Below, piece after piece: positions 35,001 to 42,096 of a stretch of DNA of 64,000 bases. Numbering within the stretch: the first letter of the stretch is position 1; each line of letters opens with the position of its first letter. The stretch spans positions 124,001 through 188,000 of the forward strand of contig OZ245888.1 in assembly GCA_965229565.1 (NCBI GenBank), read 5' to 3'. Made by a program: the position numbers and the translations under genes. The notes under the pieces were generated by a model. The model saw only the letters and a list, made by a program, of their open reading frames with translations. It had not been told where the DNA came from and did no database searches. The DNA comes from JANQNX01 sp040217095 (GTDB taxonomy: Bacteria > Pseudomonadota > Gammaproteobacteria > Eutrophobiales > Eutrophobiaceae).

Positions 35001-36101
35001 GAGCTGGTTGGTGCTGGGATCATCGCGCAATGTGTCAGCGATGTAGGGGCCATTATCCAGGTCATTGGTGTAAATGGTTTCCAGATCGAGTTTCTTCTTT
35101 TCAACCAGTTTTTCCAGGACTTCTTCGGTAATTACGGTATTCGCCGCAAATTCGATTTCACCGGTGTCAGTGTCCACAATATCCTTGGCGATAACCTTAT
35201 CAATGAGGTATTCCGCCGGTACGGTCAATTTCGTTAAACCCGCATCATCCATTTCCCTGATATGCCTTGCGGTAATCCTGCGTTCATTTTCGACAATGAC
35301 CTTGCCCTTCTTGTCCTTGATTTCAAACGAGGCGGTTTCGCCACGCAGGCGATCAGGTACCAGGTCCAGGGTAATGCCCTTGGATGTCAGGTGGAAAGTA
35401 TCAGTATCAAAAAACAGGCCCAGCATTTCCTCGGTAGAGTAACCAAGCGCTCGCAGCAGGATGGTTGCGTGGATCTTGCGGCGTCGGTCAATACGACAAT
35501 AAACCTGGTCCTTCGGATCAAATTCAAAGTCCAGCCATGAACCACGGTAGGGAATAACCCTTGCCGAGTACAACAACTTGCCCGAGGAATGTGTTTTACC
35601 CTTGTCGTGTTCAAAGAACACGCCTGGAGAGCGGTGCATCTGCGATACAATGACCCGCTCCGTACCATTGATTACAAAGGTACCGGTCTTGGTCATTAAT
35701 GGCATCTCGCCCATGTAGACTTCCTGTTCCTTGATATCCTTAACCACCTTATTGTTAAGGCCGGCTTCCTTATCATAGATAATGAGTCGAACCTTGACGC
35801 GCAGGGAAGCAGCGAAGGTTAATCCTCGCAACTGACATTCCTTCACATCAAATACAGGTGTGCCTAGACTGTAACTAACATATTCCAGTGCGGCATTGCC
35901 GGAAAAACTTTCTATAGGGAAAACCGATTTAAAAGCCGCTTGCAAGCCGACATCAGTGCGATCTCCCGGTTCGGCACCGACTTGCAGAAACTGGTCGAAA
36001 GACTCAATTTGCGTCGCTACCAGGTAGGGAACATCCAGTATATTTGGACGTTTACTGAAATCCTTGCGGATACGTTTTTTCTCAGTATAGGAATAGGCCA
36101 T
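32025..36101 (-). CDS. rpoB: RNA polymerase beta subunit
   Basis: Catalytic-core subunit of RNA polymerase. It has 1358 residues. The rifampicin region (FGSSQLSQFMDQNNPLSEI and HKRRISALGPGG) matches the sensitive E. coli type. KHGNKG-like GRHGNKGVIS and the C-terminal switch motif RFGEMEVWALEAYGAA are present. It is separated from rplL by 162 bases holding a strong hairpin, consistent with partial attenuation between the ribosomal and polymerase genes. Confidence 0.99.
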   Translation of the reverse strand: MAYSYTEKKRIRKDFSKRPNILDVPYLVATQIESFDQFLQVGAEPGDRTDVGLQAAFKSVFPIESFSGNAALEYVSYSLGTPVFDVKECQLRGLTFAASLRVKVRLIIYDKEAGLNNKVVKDIKEQEVYMGEMPLMTKTGTFVINGTERVIVSQMHRSPGVFFEHDKGKTHSSGKLLYSARVIPYRGSWLDFEFDPKDQVYCRIDRRRKIHATILLRALGYSTEEMLGLFFDTDTFHLTSKGITLDLVPDRLRGETASFEIKDKKGKVIVENERRITARHIREMDDAGLTKLTVPAEYLIDKVIAKDIVDTDTGEIEFAANTVITEEVLEKLVEKKKLDLETIYTNDLDNGPYIADTLRDDPSTNQLEAQVEIYRMMRPGEPPTKDAAENLFKNLFFSPDRYDLSAVGRMKFNRRVGRKEVEGDGVLSNEDIIDVLKTLIDIRNGKGTIDDIDHLGNRRIRSVGEMAENQFRVGLVRVERAVKERLSLAESEGLMPQEIINAKPVSAVIKEFFGSSQLSQFMDQNNPLSEITHKRRISALGPGGLTRERAGFEVRDVHPTHYGRVCPIETPEGPNIGLINSLAVYARTNQYGFLETPYRKVSNGKVTNEIEYLSAIEEGEYIIAQASATLDDKGNLTDELVSSRHKNEFTMSTPDKINYMDVSPRQIVSVAAALIPFLEHDDANRALMGSNMQRQAVPTLRTDKPLVGTGIERRVAIDSGVTVVSDRGGIVDSVDASRIVVRVNDDEVVPGEPGVDIYNLTKYTRSNQNTCINQKPLVKPGDQVASGDVLADGPSTDMGELALGQNMLVAFMPWNGYNFEDSILLSEKLVKEDRYTTIHIEELTCVARDTKLGSEEISSDIPNVSESALNKLDESGIVYIGAEVNVGDILVGKVTPKGETQLTPEEKLLRAIFGEKASDVKDTSLRVPSGMNGTVIDVQVFTRDGVEKDARALEIEESELNSVRKDLNDQWRIMEDGVFQRIEKLLQGKLAEGGPSGLKSGDKITKDYLENLSREKWFEIRLKNEEANQQLESAAKQLETLKEDFDNRFEEKRAKLTSGDDLAPGVLKMVKVYLAVKRRIQPGDKMAGRHGNKGVISTIVPVEDMPHMEDGTPVDVVLNPLGVPSRMNVGQVLETHLGWAAKGVGLKLGKMLQQQAAVAEVRQFLDKVYNASGKQEDLDSFSDKEILELADNLKGGVPMATPVFDGATEAEIKNMLKLADLPEDGQTVLYDGRTGDAFERKVTVGYMYMLKLNHLVDDKMHARSTGPYSLVTQQPLGGKAQFGGQRFGEMEVWALEAYGAAYTLQEMLTVKSDDVNGRTKMYKNIVDGNHTMEAGMPESFNVLLKEIRSLGIDIELEQ

Positions 36102-36205
36102 TACAATTCCTCATTGTGTAAATCATTCATTTAATCGCCAGTTCAGTTATGAACCGGCATTTGTACCCGACAGATGCCGGGGCGCCGAAAAAAAGGCGCA
36201 CAAAG

Positions 36206-36233
36206 CCAGCAGGCAATATTCATTGCCTGCTGG
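36206..36233 (-). terminator. rplL-rpoB attenuator or processing hairpin
   Basis: A perfect 12-base inverted repeat, CCAGCAGGCAAT (36206-36217) and ATTGCCTGCTGG (36222-36233), with a 4-base loop lies 30 bases after the rplL stop. On the minus strand it is followed by CTTTG rather than a long T-run, so it should stop only part of transcription. In E. coli a partial terminator and an RNase III site occupy this same gap. Confidence 0.7.
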
Positions 36234-36263
36234 TTTCGCGTTCGAACCAAAATGCAATGTAAA

Positions 36264-36644
36264 TTATTTAAGTTCGACAGAAGCACCTGCTTCTTCAAGT
36301 TGCTTTTTGATGTCTTCAGCGTCAGCTTTGTTTGCACCTTCCTTGATGGTTGATGGAGCACCTTCAACCATGTCCTTGGCTTCTTTCAGACCAAGACCGG
36401 TAACGCCACGGACTGCCTTGATAACGGCAACCTTGTTGTCACCGAAGCTGGTCATGACGACATCAAACTCGTCCTTTTCTTCAGCAGCAGCGGCATCACC
36501 GCCTGCAGCAGGACCGGCAGCAACAGCAACCGGGGCAGCGGCAGAAACACCCCACTCATCTTCCAGTTCCTTGATAAGGTCAACCAGTTCCAGAACCGGC
36601 ATTTGACCCAGTGCTTCTTTAATTTCTTCTTTAGATACAGCCAT
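36264..36644 (-). CDS. rplL: 50S ribosomal protein L7/L12
   Basis: Multi-copy stalk protein that recruits translation GTPases. It has 126 residues: a dimerising N-terminal helix region, an Ala/Gly hinge (AAGPAAGGDAAAAEEKDEF), and the C-terminal factor-binding domain (KVAVIKAVRGVTGLGLKEAK). It lies 50 bases after rplJ, which forms the stalk base. Confidence 0.99.
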   Translation of the reverse strand: MAVSKEEIKEALGQMPVLELVDLIKELEDEWGVSAAAPVAVAAGPAAGGDAAAAEEKDEFDVVMTSFGDNKVAVIKAVRGVTGLGLKEAKDMVEGAPSTIKEGANKADAEDIKKQLEEAGASVELK

Positions 36645-36694
36645 TTTAAAATTCCTCCGAATATAAAACTAAACTTTGAACAGGATTAATCCGC

Positions 36695-37216
36695 TTAGGC
36701 GGCCTGGTCGCGCTTGGCAGCGAGGACGCGTGCGAATTTCGACGGTACCTCGTTGATAGTGCGAACAAATTTGCCCATAGGAGCGGAAAGTAATCCGAGT
36801 AACATGGCGCGAGCCTCATCCTGCGATGGCATGCTGGCAAGACGGCCAAGCTCTGATGGGTCAAGTAATTGACCATCAAGCGCAACCAGCTTTACTACCA
36901 GCTTGTCATTTTCTTTGGAAAAATCGCGGATAACACGAGCAGCACTTCCCGGTTCATCATTGGAAAATGCATATACCAACGGCCCGACCAAGCTGTCTCG
37001 CATGCATTCAAAATTTGAATTCTCAAATGCTCGACGTGCCAGCGTATTGCGTACCACTTTCAGATACACACCCGCTTCACGTGCTGCGCAACGCAGTTTA
37101 GTCATGTCAGCCACCGTTAGACCGATGTATTCGGCCGCGATTGCAGAAGGAGCCTCTGCTGCAACATGGGCAACTTCATCAACAATTGCCTTTTTTGCAT
37201 CCAGATTAAGACCCAC
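36695..37216 (-). CDS. rplJ: 50S ribosomal protein L10 (GTG start)
   Basis: Stalk-base protein that holds the L12 dimers, and autogenous repressor of rplJL. I place the start at GTG (37214-37216), six bases after AGGAGG, giving 173 residues beginning MGLNLDAKKAIVDEV. A longer frame to 37243 would run through the ribosome-binding site. The long C-terminal helix binding L12 (LGLLSAPMGKFVRTINEVP) is present. Upstream lies a recognisable L10 leader. Confidence 0.98.
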   Translation of the reverse strand: MGLNLDAKKAIVDEVAHVAAEAPSAIAAEYIGLTVADMTKLRCAAREAGVYLKVVRNTLARRAFENSNFECMRDSLVGPLVYAFSNDEPGSAARVIRDFSKENDKLVVKLVALDGQLLDPSELGRLASMPSQDEARAMLLGLLSAPMGKFVRTINEVPSKFARVLAAKRDQAA

Positions 37217-37471
37217 TTTATGCCTCCTTTTTGTTGGATACACTTGCGCGTATCCAGTTACATTTCAGTCCGGATGAAATACCCGGACCATGGTCAACGG
37301 TGACCTATGCAGCGAACTGCACCTTAATGACACCGTCTGCGCAGGTAGTTACCTTTCGGCACACATTAAGACATGGAACCCATGTCACCTGCGGTCTTTG
37401 ACGTCTGGTGATTGCTCACCAGTCACAAAGTCTTTCTACCCAACCGCCGTGGCAATTGAGAACAATTACTA
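37217..37471 (-). promoter_or_regulatory. L10 leader, autoregulatory RNA of rplJL
   Basis: On the minus strand the leader contains CAAAGACCGCAGGT and, 40 bases later, ACCTGCGCAGACGGTG (between 37331 and 37400). These are the two halves of the L10(L12) binding kink-turn known from the E. coli leader. A further hairpin CTGGTGA/TCACCAG lies at 37405-37422. Nearer the gene are stems GTCCGG/CCGGAC (37268-37288) and TGGATAC/GTATCCA (37235-37256), the latter ending eight bases before the AGGAGG. Binding of the L10-L12 complex here would repress rplJ translation. Confidence 0.85.
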
Positions 37472-38167
37472 TTATTCAGCCAAACTTGACTGATCAACCA
37501 GTACGCCAGGACCCATCGTGGTCGAGACACTGATCTTTTTCAGGTAAATACCCTTGGCAGCGCTGGGTTTGGCCTTTTTCAAATCACTTAACAGTGAATT
37601 CAGGTTTTCCAGCAGCGAATCGACATCAAATGAAACCTTGCCGATTGCACAATGGATGATGCCGTTCTTGTCGGTGCGGTAACGAACCTGACCGCCCTTG
37701 GCATTTTCAACTGCTTGTTTGACGTCGGCAGTTACAGTACCCACTTTCGGATTCGGCATCAGACCACGGGGACCAAGCACCTTGCCCAGTTTGCCAACGA
37801 TTGGCATGGCATCGGGTGTGGCTATCACTACACCAAAATCAATATCGCCCTTCTGCATGGATTCGGCCAGGTCTTCAAAACCGACCACATCGGCACCTGC
37901 AGCCTTGGCGGCCTCGGCCTGTGCACCCTGCGCAAATACGGCAACTCGCACAGTCTTGCCGGTGCCTTTAGGTAAAACCGTGGAACCCCTGACCTGTTGA
38001 TCGGACTTGCGCGCATCAACACCAAGGTTAACGGCGACTTCAACGGATTCATCAAATTTAACCGAAGAAACTTCTTTCAGAATGCCGAAAGCATCCTTGA
38101 TGGGATAAATTTTTCCGGGCTCGACTTTTTCACGGTAGGCCTGAACTCGTTTGGATAACTTCGCCAT
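37472..38167 (-). CDS. rplA: 50S ribosomal protein L1
   Basis: Protein of the L1 stalk, which moves deacylated tRNA out of the E site. In E. coli it also represses rplKA. It has 231 residues with the signature KLGKVLGPRGLMPNPKVGTV and VRYRTDKNGIIHCAIGK. It lies two bases after rplK. Confidence 0.99.
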   Translation of the reverse strand: MAKLSKRVQAYREKVEPGKIYPIKDAFGILKEVSSVKFDESVEVAVNLGVDARKSDQQVRGSTVLPKGTGKTVRVAVFAQGAQAEAAKAAGADVVGFEDLAESMQKGDIDFGVVIATPDAMPIVGKLGKVLGPRGLMPNPKVGTVTADVKQAVENAKGGQVRYRTDKNGIIHCAIGKVSFDVDSLLENLNSLLSDLKKAKPSAAKGIYLKKISVSTTMGPGVLVDQSSLAE

Positions 38168-38169
38168 GA

Positions 38170-38601
38170 TTACACGCCCTCCGTTTCAATGCCCATGCTA
38201 CGAGCTGTACCGGCAATCGTTCGTACCGCTGCATCCAGATCAGCAGCAGTTAAATCCGGTTCCTTGGTCTTGGCAATTTCTTCCAACTGGGCACGGGTTA
38301 CCTTGCCGACTTTGTTGCTGTTCGGCGTACCGCTACCGCTTTTGATTCCAGCAGCCTTTTTCAACAGTATTGCAGCAGGCGTGGTTTTACTTTCAAAAGT
38401 AAAACTCTTATCGCTAAAGACGGTAATAACGACCGGAACCGGCATACCTTGCTCGATATCTTGCGTCTGAGCATTGAAGGCCTTACAGAATTCCATGATA
38501 TTCAGACCGTGTTGACCCAATGCTGGACCAACAGGCGGACTCGGGTTAGCCTGCCCGGCAGGTACCTGTAACTTAATATAGGTATCTATTTTCTTAGCCA
38601 A
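38170..38601 (-). CDS. rplK: 50S ribosomal protein L11 (TTG start)
   Basis: Stalk-base protein that binds the 23S GTPase centre and is needed for RelA activation. It has 143 residues, starting MAKKIDTYIKLQVPAGQAN and containing the proline-rich PSPPVGPALGQHGLNIM. The start codon is TTG (38599-38601) with AAGGAGT seven bases upstream; no ATG is available nearby. A weak start for such an abundant protein suggests translational control, for example by L1. Confidence 0.97.
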   Translation of the reverse strand: MAKKIDTYIKLQVPAGQANPSPPVGPALGQHGLNIMEFCKAFNAQTQDIEQGMPVPVVITVFSDKSFTFESKTTPAAILLKKAAGIKSGSGTPNSNKVGKVTRAQLEEIAKTKEPDLTAADLDAAVRTIAGTARSMGIETEGV

Positions 38602-38662
38602 TTGTCTTACTCCTTGGGTACAAGCGCCTCGCGGCTCCCCGTTTAACTATAATTTGTAATTC

Positions 38663-38707
38663 GTAATTAGTGACTGGTATTACAACCAATAACTAATCAC
38701 TAGTTAC
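38663..38707 (-). repeat. Imperfect inverted repeat between nusG and rplK
   Basis: GTAATTAGTGACTGGT at 38663 pairs with ACTAATCACTAGTTAC ending at 38707. The outer arms of 11 bases match at 10, and a short inner stem adds to it. The surrounding sequence (TTTGTAATTCGTAATTAG...) is made of short AT-rich near-repeats. It could be a weak terminator, a processing site or a small repeat element in the 119-base gap. Confidence 0.5.
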
Positions 38708-38720
38708 CATTCACTCTGCG

Positions 38721-39254
38721 TTACTCTTTCTCTACCTGGCCGAATTCAAGTTCTACCGGCGTGGAGCGACCGAATATCAATACCGATACACGCAGTCGAC
38801 TCTTCTCGTAATTCACTTCTTCAACAACACCATTAAAATCAGTGAATGGGCCATCTTTCACCCTGACTACTTCGCCAGGCTCGAACAACACTTTTGGCCT
38901 TGGCTTGTCGACGCCTTCTTCCACCCGCTGCAGGATAGCATTGGCTTCCTTGTCACTGATTGGCGCCGGTCTGTCACTGGTACCACCAATAAAGCCAAGC
39001 ACCTTGGGTGCATCTTTAACGAGATGCCAGGTGTCATCGTCCATTTCCATCTTTACCAGGACATAGCCTGGAAAGAACTTGCGATCGCTTTTTCGCTTTT
39101 TGCCATCGCGCATCTCCACCACTTCCTCGGTGGGAACCAGTATTTCGCCGAACTTATCATCCAGGCCACTACGTTCGATTCGCTCTTTCAGTGATCGCAT
39201 TACCTGGTTTTCAAAACCCGAGTAAGCGTGAACTACATACCAGCGCTGCGTCAT
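38721..39254 (-). CDS. nusG: Transcription elongation/antitermination factor NusG
   Basis: Binds RNA polymerase through its NGN domain and Rho or S10 through its KOW domain. It has 177 residues: N-terminal RWYVVHAYSGFENQVMRSL and GYVLVKMEMDDDTWHLVK, and a C-terminal KOW region (FEPGEVVRVKDGPFTDFNGV). It is directly coupled to secE, one base apart. Confidence 0.99.
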   Translation of the reverse strand: MTQRWYVVHAYSGFENQVMRSLKERIERSGLDDKFGEILVPTEEVVEMRDGKKRKSDRKFFPGYVLVKMEMDDDTWHLVKDAPKVLGFIGGTSDRPAPISDKEANAILQRVEEGVDKPRPKVLFEPGEVVRVKDGPFTDFNGVVEEVNYEKSRLRVSVLIFGRSTPVELEFGQVEKE

Positions 39255-39255
39255 A

Positions 39256-39633
39256 TCAACCCCTGTGACCCATCAGTGTGCCGATAGACCAGCCCAGGAA
39301 CATGTCCAGCAGCCACAGGATAATGGCAACAAGGATGACCATCAGGATTACGATCAGCGTGGTTTGCATGGTTTCCTGACGAGTCGGCCAGACAACCTTG
39401 CGAACTTCGATCTGGGCGTCGTGAAAATAACCCCATATTTGGCGGCCTTTTTCAGTCTGCAAGGCTATGGCAACACTGACGCCAGCTGCCGCTAGTAATC
39501 CAACAACTCGATATAGCAGTGACTGATCCGCATAAAAATAAAAACCAACCAGTGCCGCGATGGCAATGATTAGAGCTAATCCCAGTTTTACCGTGTCCAG
39601 CATGTCACCCGCCGTTTCTACATTCGAACTCAT
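39256..39633 (-). CDS. secE: Preprotein translocase subunit SecE
   Basis: Essential clamp of the SecYEG channel. At 125 residues it is the long gammaproteobacterial form with three membrane segments; the essential amphipathic stretch is EVRKVVWPTRQETMQTTLI, followed by the third segment. It lies between tRNA-Trp and nusG, a universal arrangement. Confidence 0.98.
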   Translation of the reverse strand: MSSNVETAGDMLDTVKLGLALIIAIAALVGFYFYADQSLLYRVVGLLAAAGVSVAIALQTEKGRQIWGYFHDAQIEVRKVVWPTRQETMQTTLIVILMVILVAIILWLLDMFLGWSIGTLMGHRG

Positions 39634-39672
39634 ATTTTTCCAATCACTTTCAGATCCAGGTCCAGGTCAAAA

Positions 39673-39748
39673 TGGCAGGCCAGGAGGGAATCGAACCCCC
39701 AACCTACGGTTTTGGAGACCGTCGCTCTGCCAATTGAGCTACTGGCCT
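39673..39748 (-). tRNA. trnW: tRNA-Trp (CCA anticodon)
   Basis: A 76-base cloverleaf on the minus strand with acceptor AGGCCAG/CTGGCCT, anticodon loop CTCCAAA giving anticodon CCA, TTCGATT T-loop and an encoded 3' CCA. It sits between tuf copy 2 and secE, as in E. coli. Confidence 0.97.
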
Positions 39749-39787
39749 AATCCTTAGTTCAACAATTTTCAGGAATATCGAGCAGAA

Positions 39788-40978
39788 TCACTCAATAATT
39801 TTCGAGACCACACCGGCCCCAACAGTACGGCCGCCTTCGCGTATCGCAAAGCGCAGACCCTCTTCCATCGCAATCGGGTTGATCAGTTTTACCGTGATCT
39901 TCACGTTGTCGCCCGGCATCACCATCTCGGTCCCTTCCGGTAATTCCACCGCCCCCGTCACGTCCGTCGTACGGAAGTAAAACTGCGGTCGGTAGTTGTT
40001 GAAGAACGGCGTATGACGGCCTCCTTCATCCTTACTCAATACATACACTTCTGCTTCAAAGTGCGTGTGCGGCGTAATCGTGCCCGGCTTACATAACACC
40101 TGGCCGCGCTCCACGTCTTCACGTTTGGTACCGCGCAGCAACACGCCCACGTTGTCTCCCGCCTGGCCTTCGTCCAGTAACTTACGGAACATCTCTACAC
40201 CGGTACACGTCGTCTTCTGCGTGTCCTTAATGCCCACAATCTCGATTTCTTCGCCAACCTTCACAATCCCGCGCTCAACACGTCCCGTTACCACCGTACC
40301 GCGACCCGAGATACTGAATACGTCTTCAATCGGCATCAAGAACGGCTGGTCCACCGGGCGTTCCGGGATCGGAATATATTCATCCATCGCCGCAACCAGT
40401 TTCTCAATCGACGGAATACCGATGTCTGACGTGTCGCCTTCTATCGCTTTCAGCGCAGAGCCGGTAATCACCGGCGTGTCGTCACCCGGGAATTCATAAC
40501 TGTCCAGCAGCTCGCGCACTTCCATCTCAACCAGTTCCAGCAATTCAGCGTCATCCACCTGGTCGGCCTTGTTCAAATACACCACGATCTTCGGTACACC
40601 CACCTGGCGCGCCAGCAGAATATGCTCACGCGTCTGCGGCATCGGACCGTCCGCCGCGCTACATACCAGGATGGCGCCGTCCATCTGCGCCGCACCCGTA
40701 ATCATGTTCTTCACGTAGTCCGCGTGTCCCGGGCAGTCCACGTGCGCGTAGTGACGACCTTCGCTTTCATACTCCACGTGCGCCGTCGCGATCGTGATTC
40801 CGCGCTCGCGCTCTTCCGGGGCGTTGTCAATCTGGTCATACGCCTTCGATTCACCACCGAACTTCTCCGACATCGTCTTTGTGATCGCCGCCGTTAAAGT
40901 CGTCTTACCATGGTCCACATGGCCTATCGTTCCCACGTTGACGTGCGGCTTCTTACGTTCAAATTTTTCCTTGGACAT
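39788..40978 (-). CDS. tuf: Elongation factor Tu, copy 2 (ATG start)
   Basis: Same 396-residue protein as the copy at 23226. By eye the two genes differ at the start codon (ATG here, GTG there), the stop codon (TGA here, TAA there), two bases just before the stop and two silent internal bases. It shares the unusual ACG/GCG/CCG/TCG codon preference. It is co-transcribed with tRNA-Tyr, Gly, Thr and Trp and has TGAGGAG before the start. The two copies are direct repeats 16.6 kb apart. Confidence 0.99.
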   Translation of the reverse strand: MSKEKFERKKPHVNVGTIGHVDHGKTTLTAAITKTMSEKFGGESKAYDQIDNAPEERERGITIATAHVEYESEGRHYAHVDCPGHADYVKNMITGAAQMDGAILVCSAADGPMPQTREHILLARQVGVPKIVVYLNKADQVDDAELLELVEMEVRELLDSYEFPGDDTPVITGSALKAIEGDTSDIGIPSIEKLVAAMDEYIPIPERPVDQPFLMPIEDVFSISGRGTVVTGRVERGIVKVGEEIEIVGIKDTQKTTCTGVEMFRKLLDEGQAGDNVGVLLRGTKREDVERGQVLCKPGTITPHTHFEAEVYVLSKDEGGRHTPFFNNYRPQFYFRTTDVTGAVELPEGTEMVMPGDNVKITVKLINPIAMEEGLRFAIREGGRTVGAGVVSKIIE

Positions 40979-41024
40979 TGAAGCAACTCCTCAATGAAAT
41001 AGTTTTAGCAATCAAAAAAATAAA

Positions 41025-41100
<76 letters not shown>

Positions 41101-41152
41101 GAAATTCAAACCGTCTACAGCACCATAAATATGGAATTTATATATTTTCAAA

Positions 41153-41226
41153 TGGAGCGGGTGATGGGAATCGAACCCACGTGTTCAGCTTGGAAGGCTG
41201 ACGTTCTACCATTGAACTACACCCGC
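41153..41226 (-). tRNA. trnG: tRNA-Gly (TCC anticodon)
   Basis: A 74-base cloverleaf with acceptor GCGGGTG/CACCCGC, anticodon stem TCAGC/GCTGA around CTTCCAA (anticodon TCC), TTCGATT T-loop and encoded CCA. Confidence 0.97.
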
Positions 41227-41368
41227 CTGGATCACCCTGCTGCCGCCAAAAAATGACTGACCCTGCTCCTCTATATCAATCTGCCCGCGGGCTATATATA
41301 ATGTATACTTAACTTAATCGGTACCGGATTCCATTTCCAGAAGCTATACAATTCTGCCAAGCTGAAAC

Positions 41369-41453
41369 TGGTGGAGGGGGTAGGATTCGAACCTACGAAG
41401 GCTGAGCCAACAGATTTACAGTCTGCCCCCGTTGACCGCTTGGGTACCCCTCC
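41369..41453 (-). tRNA. trnY: tRNA-Tyr (GTA anticodon)
   Basis: An 85-base class II tRNA with long variable arm, acceptor GGAGGGG/CCCCTCC, anticodon loop CTGTAAA (anticodon GTA), TTCGAAT T-loop and encoded CCA. It is the first gene of the tRNA-tuf transcription unit, only ten or so bases from the predicted transcription start. Confidence 0.97.
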
Positions 41454-41469
41454 AAAATTCAAGCCGGCC

Positions 41470-41498
41470 ATTTTGAGATAATCATCGACTACTGTCAA
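41470..41498 (-). promoter_or_regulatory. Sigma-70 promoter of the tRNA-tuf operon
   Basis: On the minus strand a perfect -35 TTGACA (41493-41498) is followed after 17 bases by CAAAAT (41470-41475, four of six matches to TATAAT). The sequence just after it, GGCCGGC, is a GC-rich discriminator of the type found at stringently controlled stable-RNA promoters. tRNA-Tyr begins at 41453, which fits a start about seven bases after the -10. Confidence 0.75.
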
Positions 41499-41515
41499 TA
41501 AAGCGTTGAACTCAT

Positions 41516-42082
41516 TTAGGAATTTCTTACGACTTTTCCAGATAGTGCGTCCCTGATTTCCGTCGGTTTATTACCAGTTGGCAGCTCGGCCGGATAAATG
41601 TAACCGAGCTTACTACCAAAATACGCTCGAACCTGCTGGTCAGAATTGGCCGGCAGCATACCCTGAGGATTGGCACTAGTCGAGACCAAAGGACCAACTT
41701 TTTCGCATAATTTTCTGACTACCGGGTAAGCACTGATCCTGACTGCGAGAGTAGTATGGTCGCCCGTCAGCCAGGCTGGTGTTGAGCTGCGTGCCGGAAC
41801 CAGCCATGTACACGGTCCGGGCCAGCTGTCAGTCACTGCTTGCATATCAGAAACCATTGAAAAATCTACAAATTCATCAAGTTGTTCGATGCTGTAGGCG
41901 ACGCAAATCAGGCCTTTCGTTACAGATCGTTGCTTGAGCTCAAGGATTTCCATGACAGCAGACTGGTTGAGGGGCAAACAGCCGAGTCCAAATACGGATT
42001 CAGTCGGGTAAGCGATGACCTTACCTGCCTGGATGGCATCAATCGCTGCTTGCAGATGAGATGTTGCCATTTGCTGCTCCAT
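41516..42082 (-). CDS. tsaC: Threonylcarbamoyl-AMP synthase (Sua5/YrdC family)
   Basis: Makes threonylcarbamoyl-adenylate from Thr, bicarbonate and ATP for the t6A37 modification of ANN-decoding tRNAs. It has 188 residues with the YrdC fold: YPTESVFGLGCLPLN, LKQRSVTKGLICV, the basic motif for nucleotide and RNA binding, and SASP-like STSANPQGMLPA. Met1 or Met5 could be the start. It follows topA by 14 bases, so the two are probably co-transcribed. Confidence 0.93.
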   Translation of the reverse strand: MEQQMATSHLQAAIDAIQAGKVIAYPTESVFGLGCLPLNQSAVMEILELKQRSVTKGLICVAYSIEQLDEFVDFSMVSDMQAVTDSWPGPCTWLVPARSSTPAWLTGDHTTLAVRISAYPVVRKLCEKVGPLVSTSANPQGMLPANSDQQVRAYFGSKLGYIYPAELPTGNKPTEIRDALSGKVVRNS

Positions 42083-42096
42083 TGCAGCCGCCCGTG

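Noticed and set aside
40065..40499. The same antisense open frames (144 and 91 codons) opposite both tuf copies
   Set aside because: They are conserved only because the two tuf genes are nearly identical; they carry no independent coding signal.
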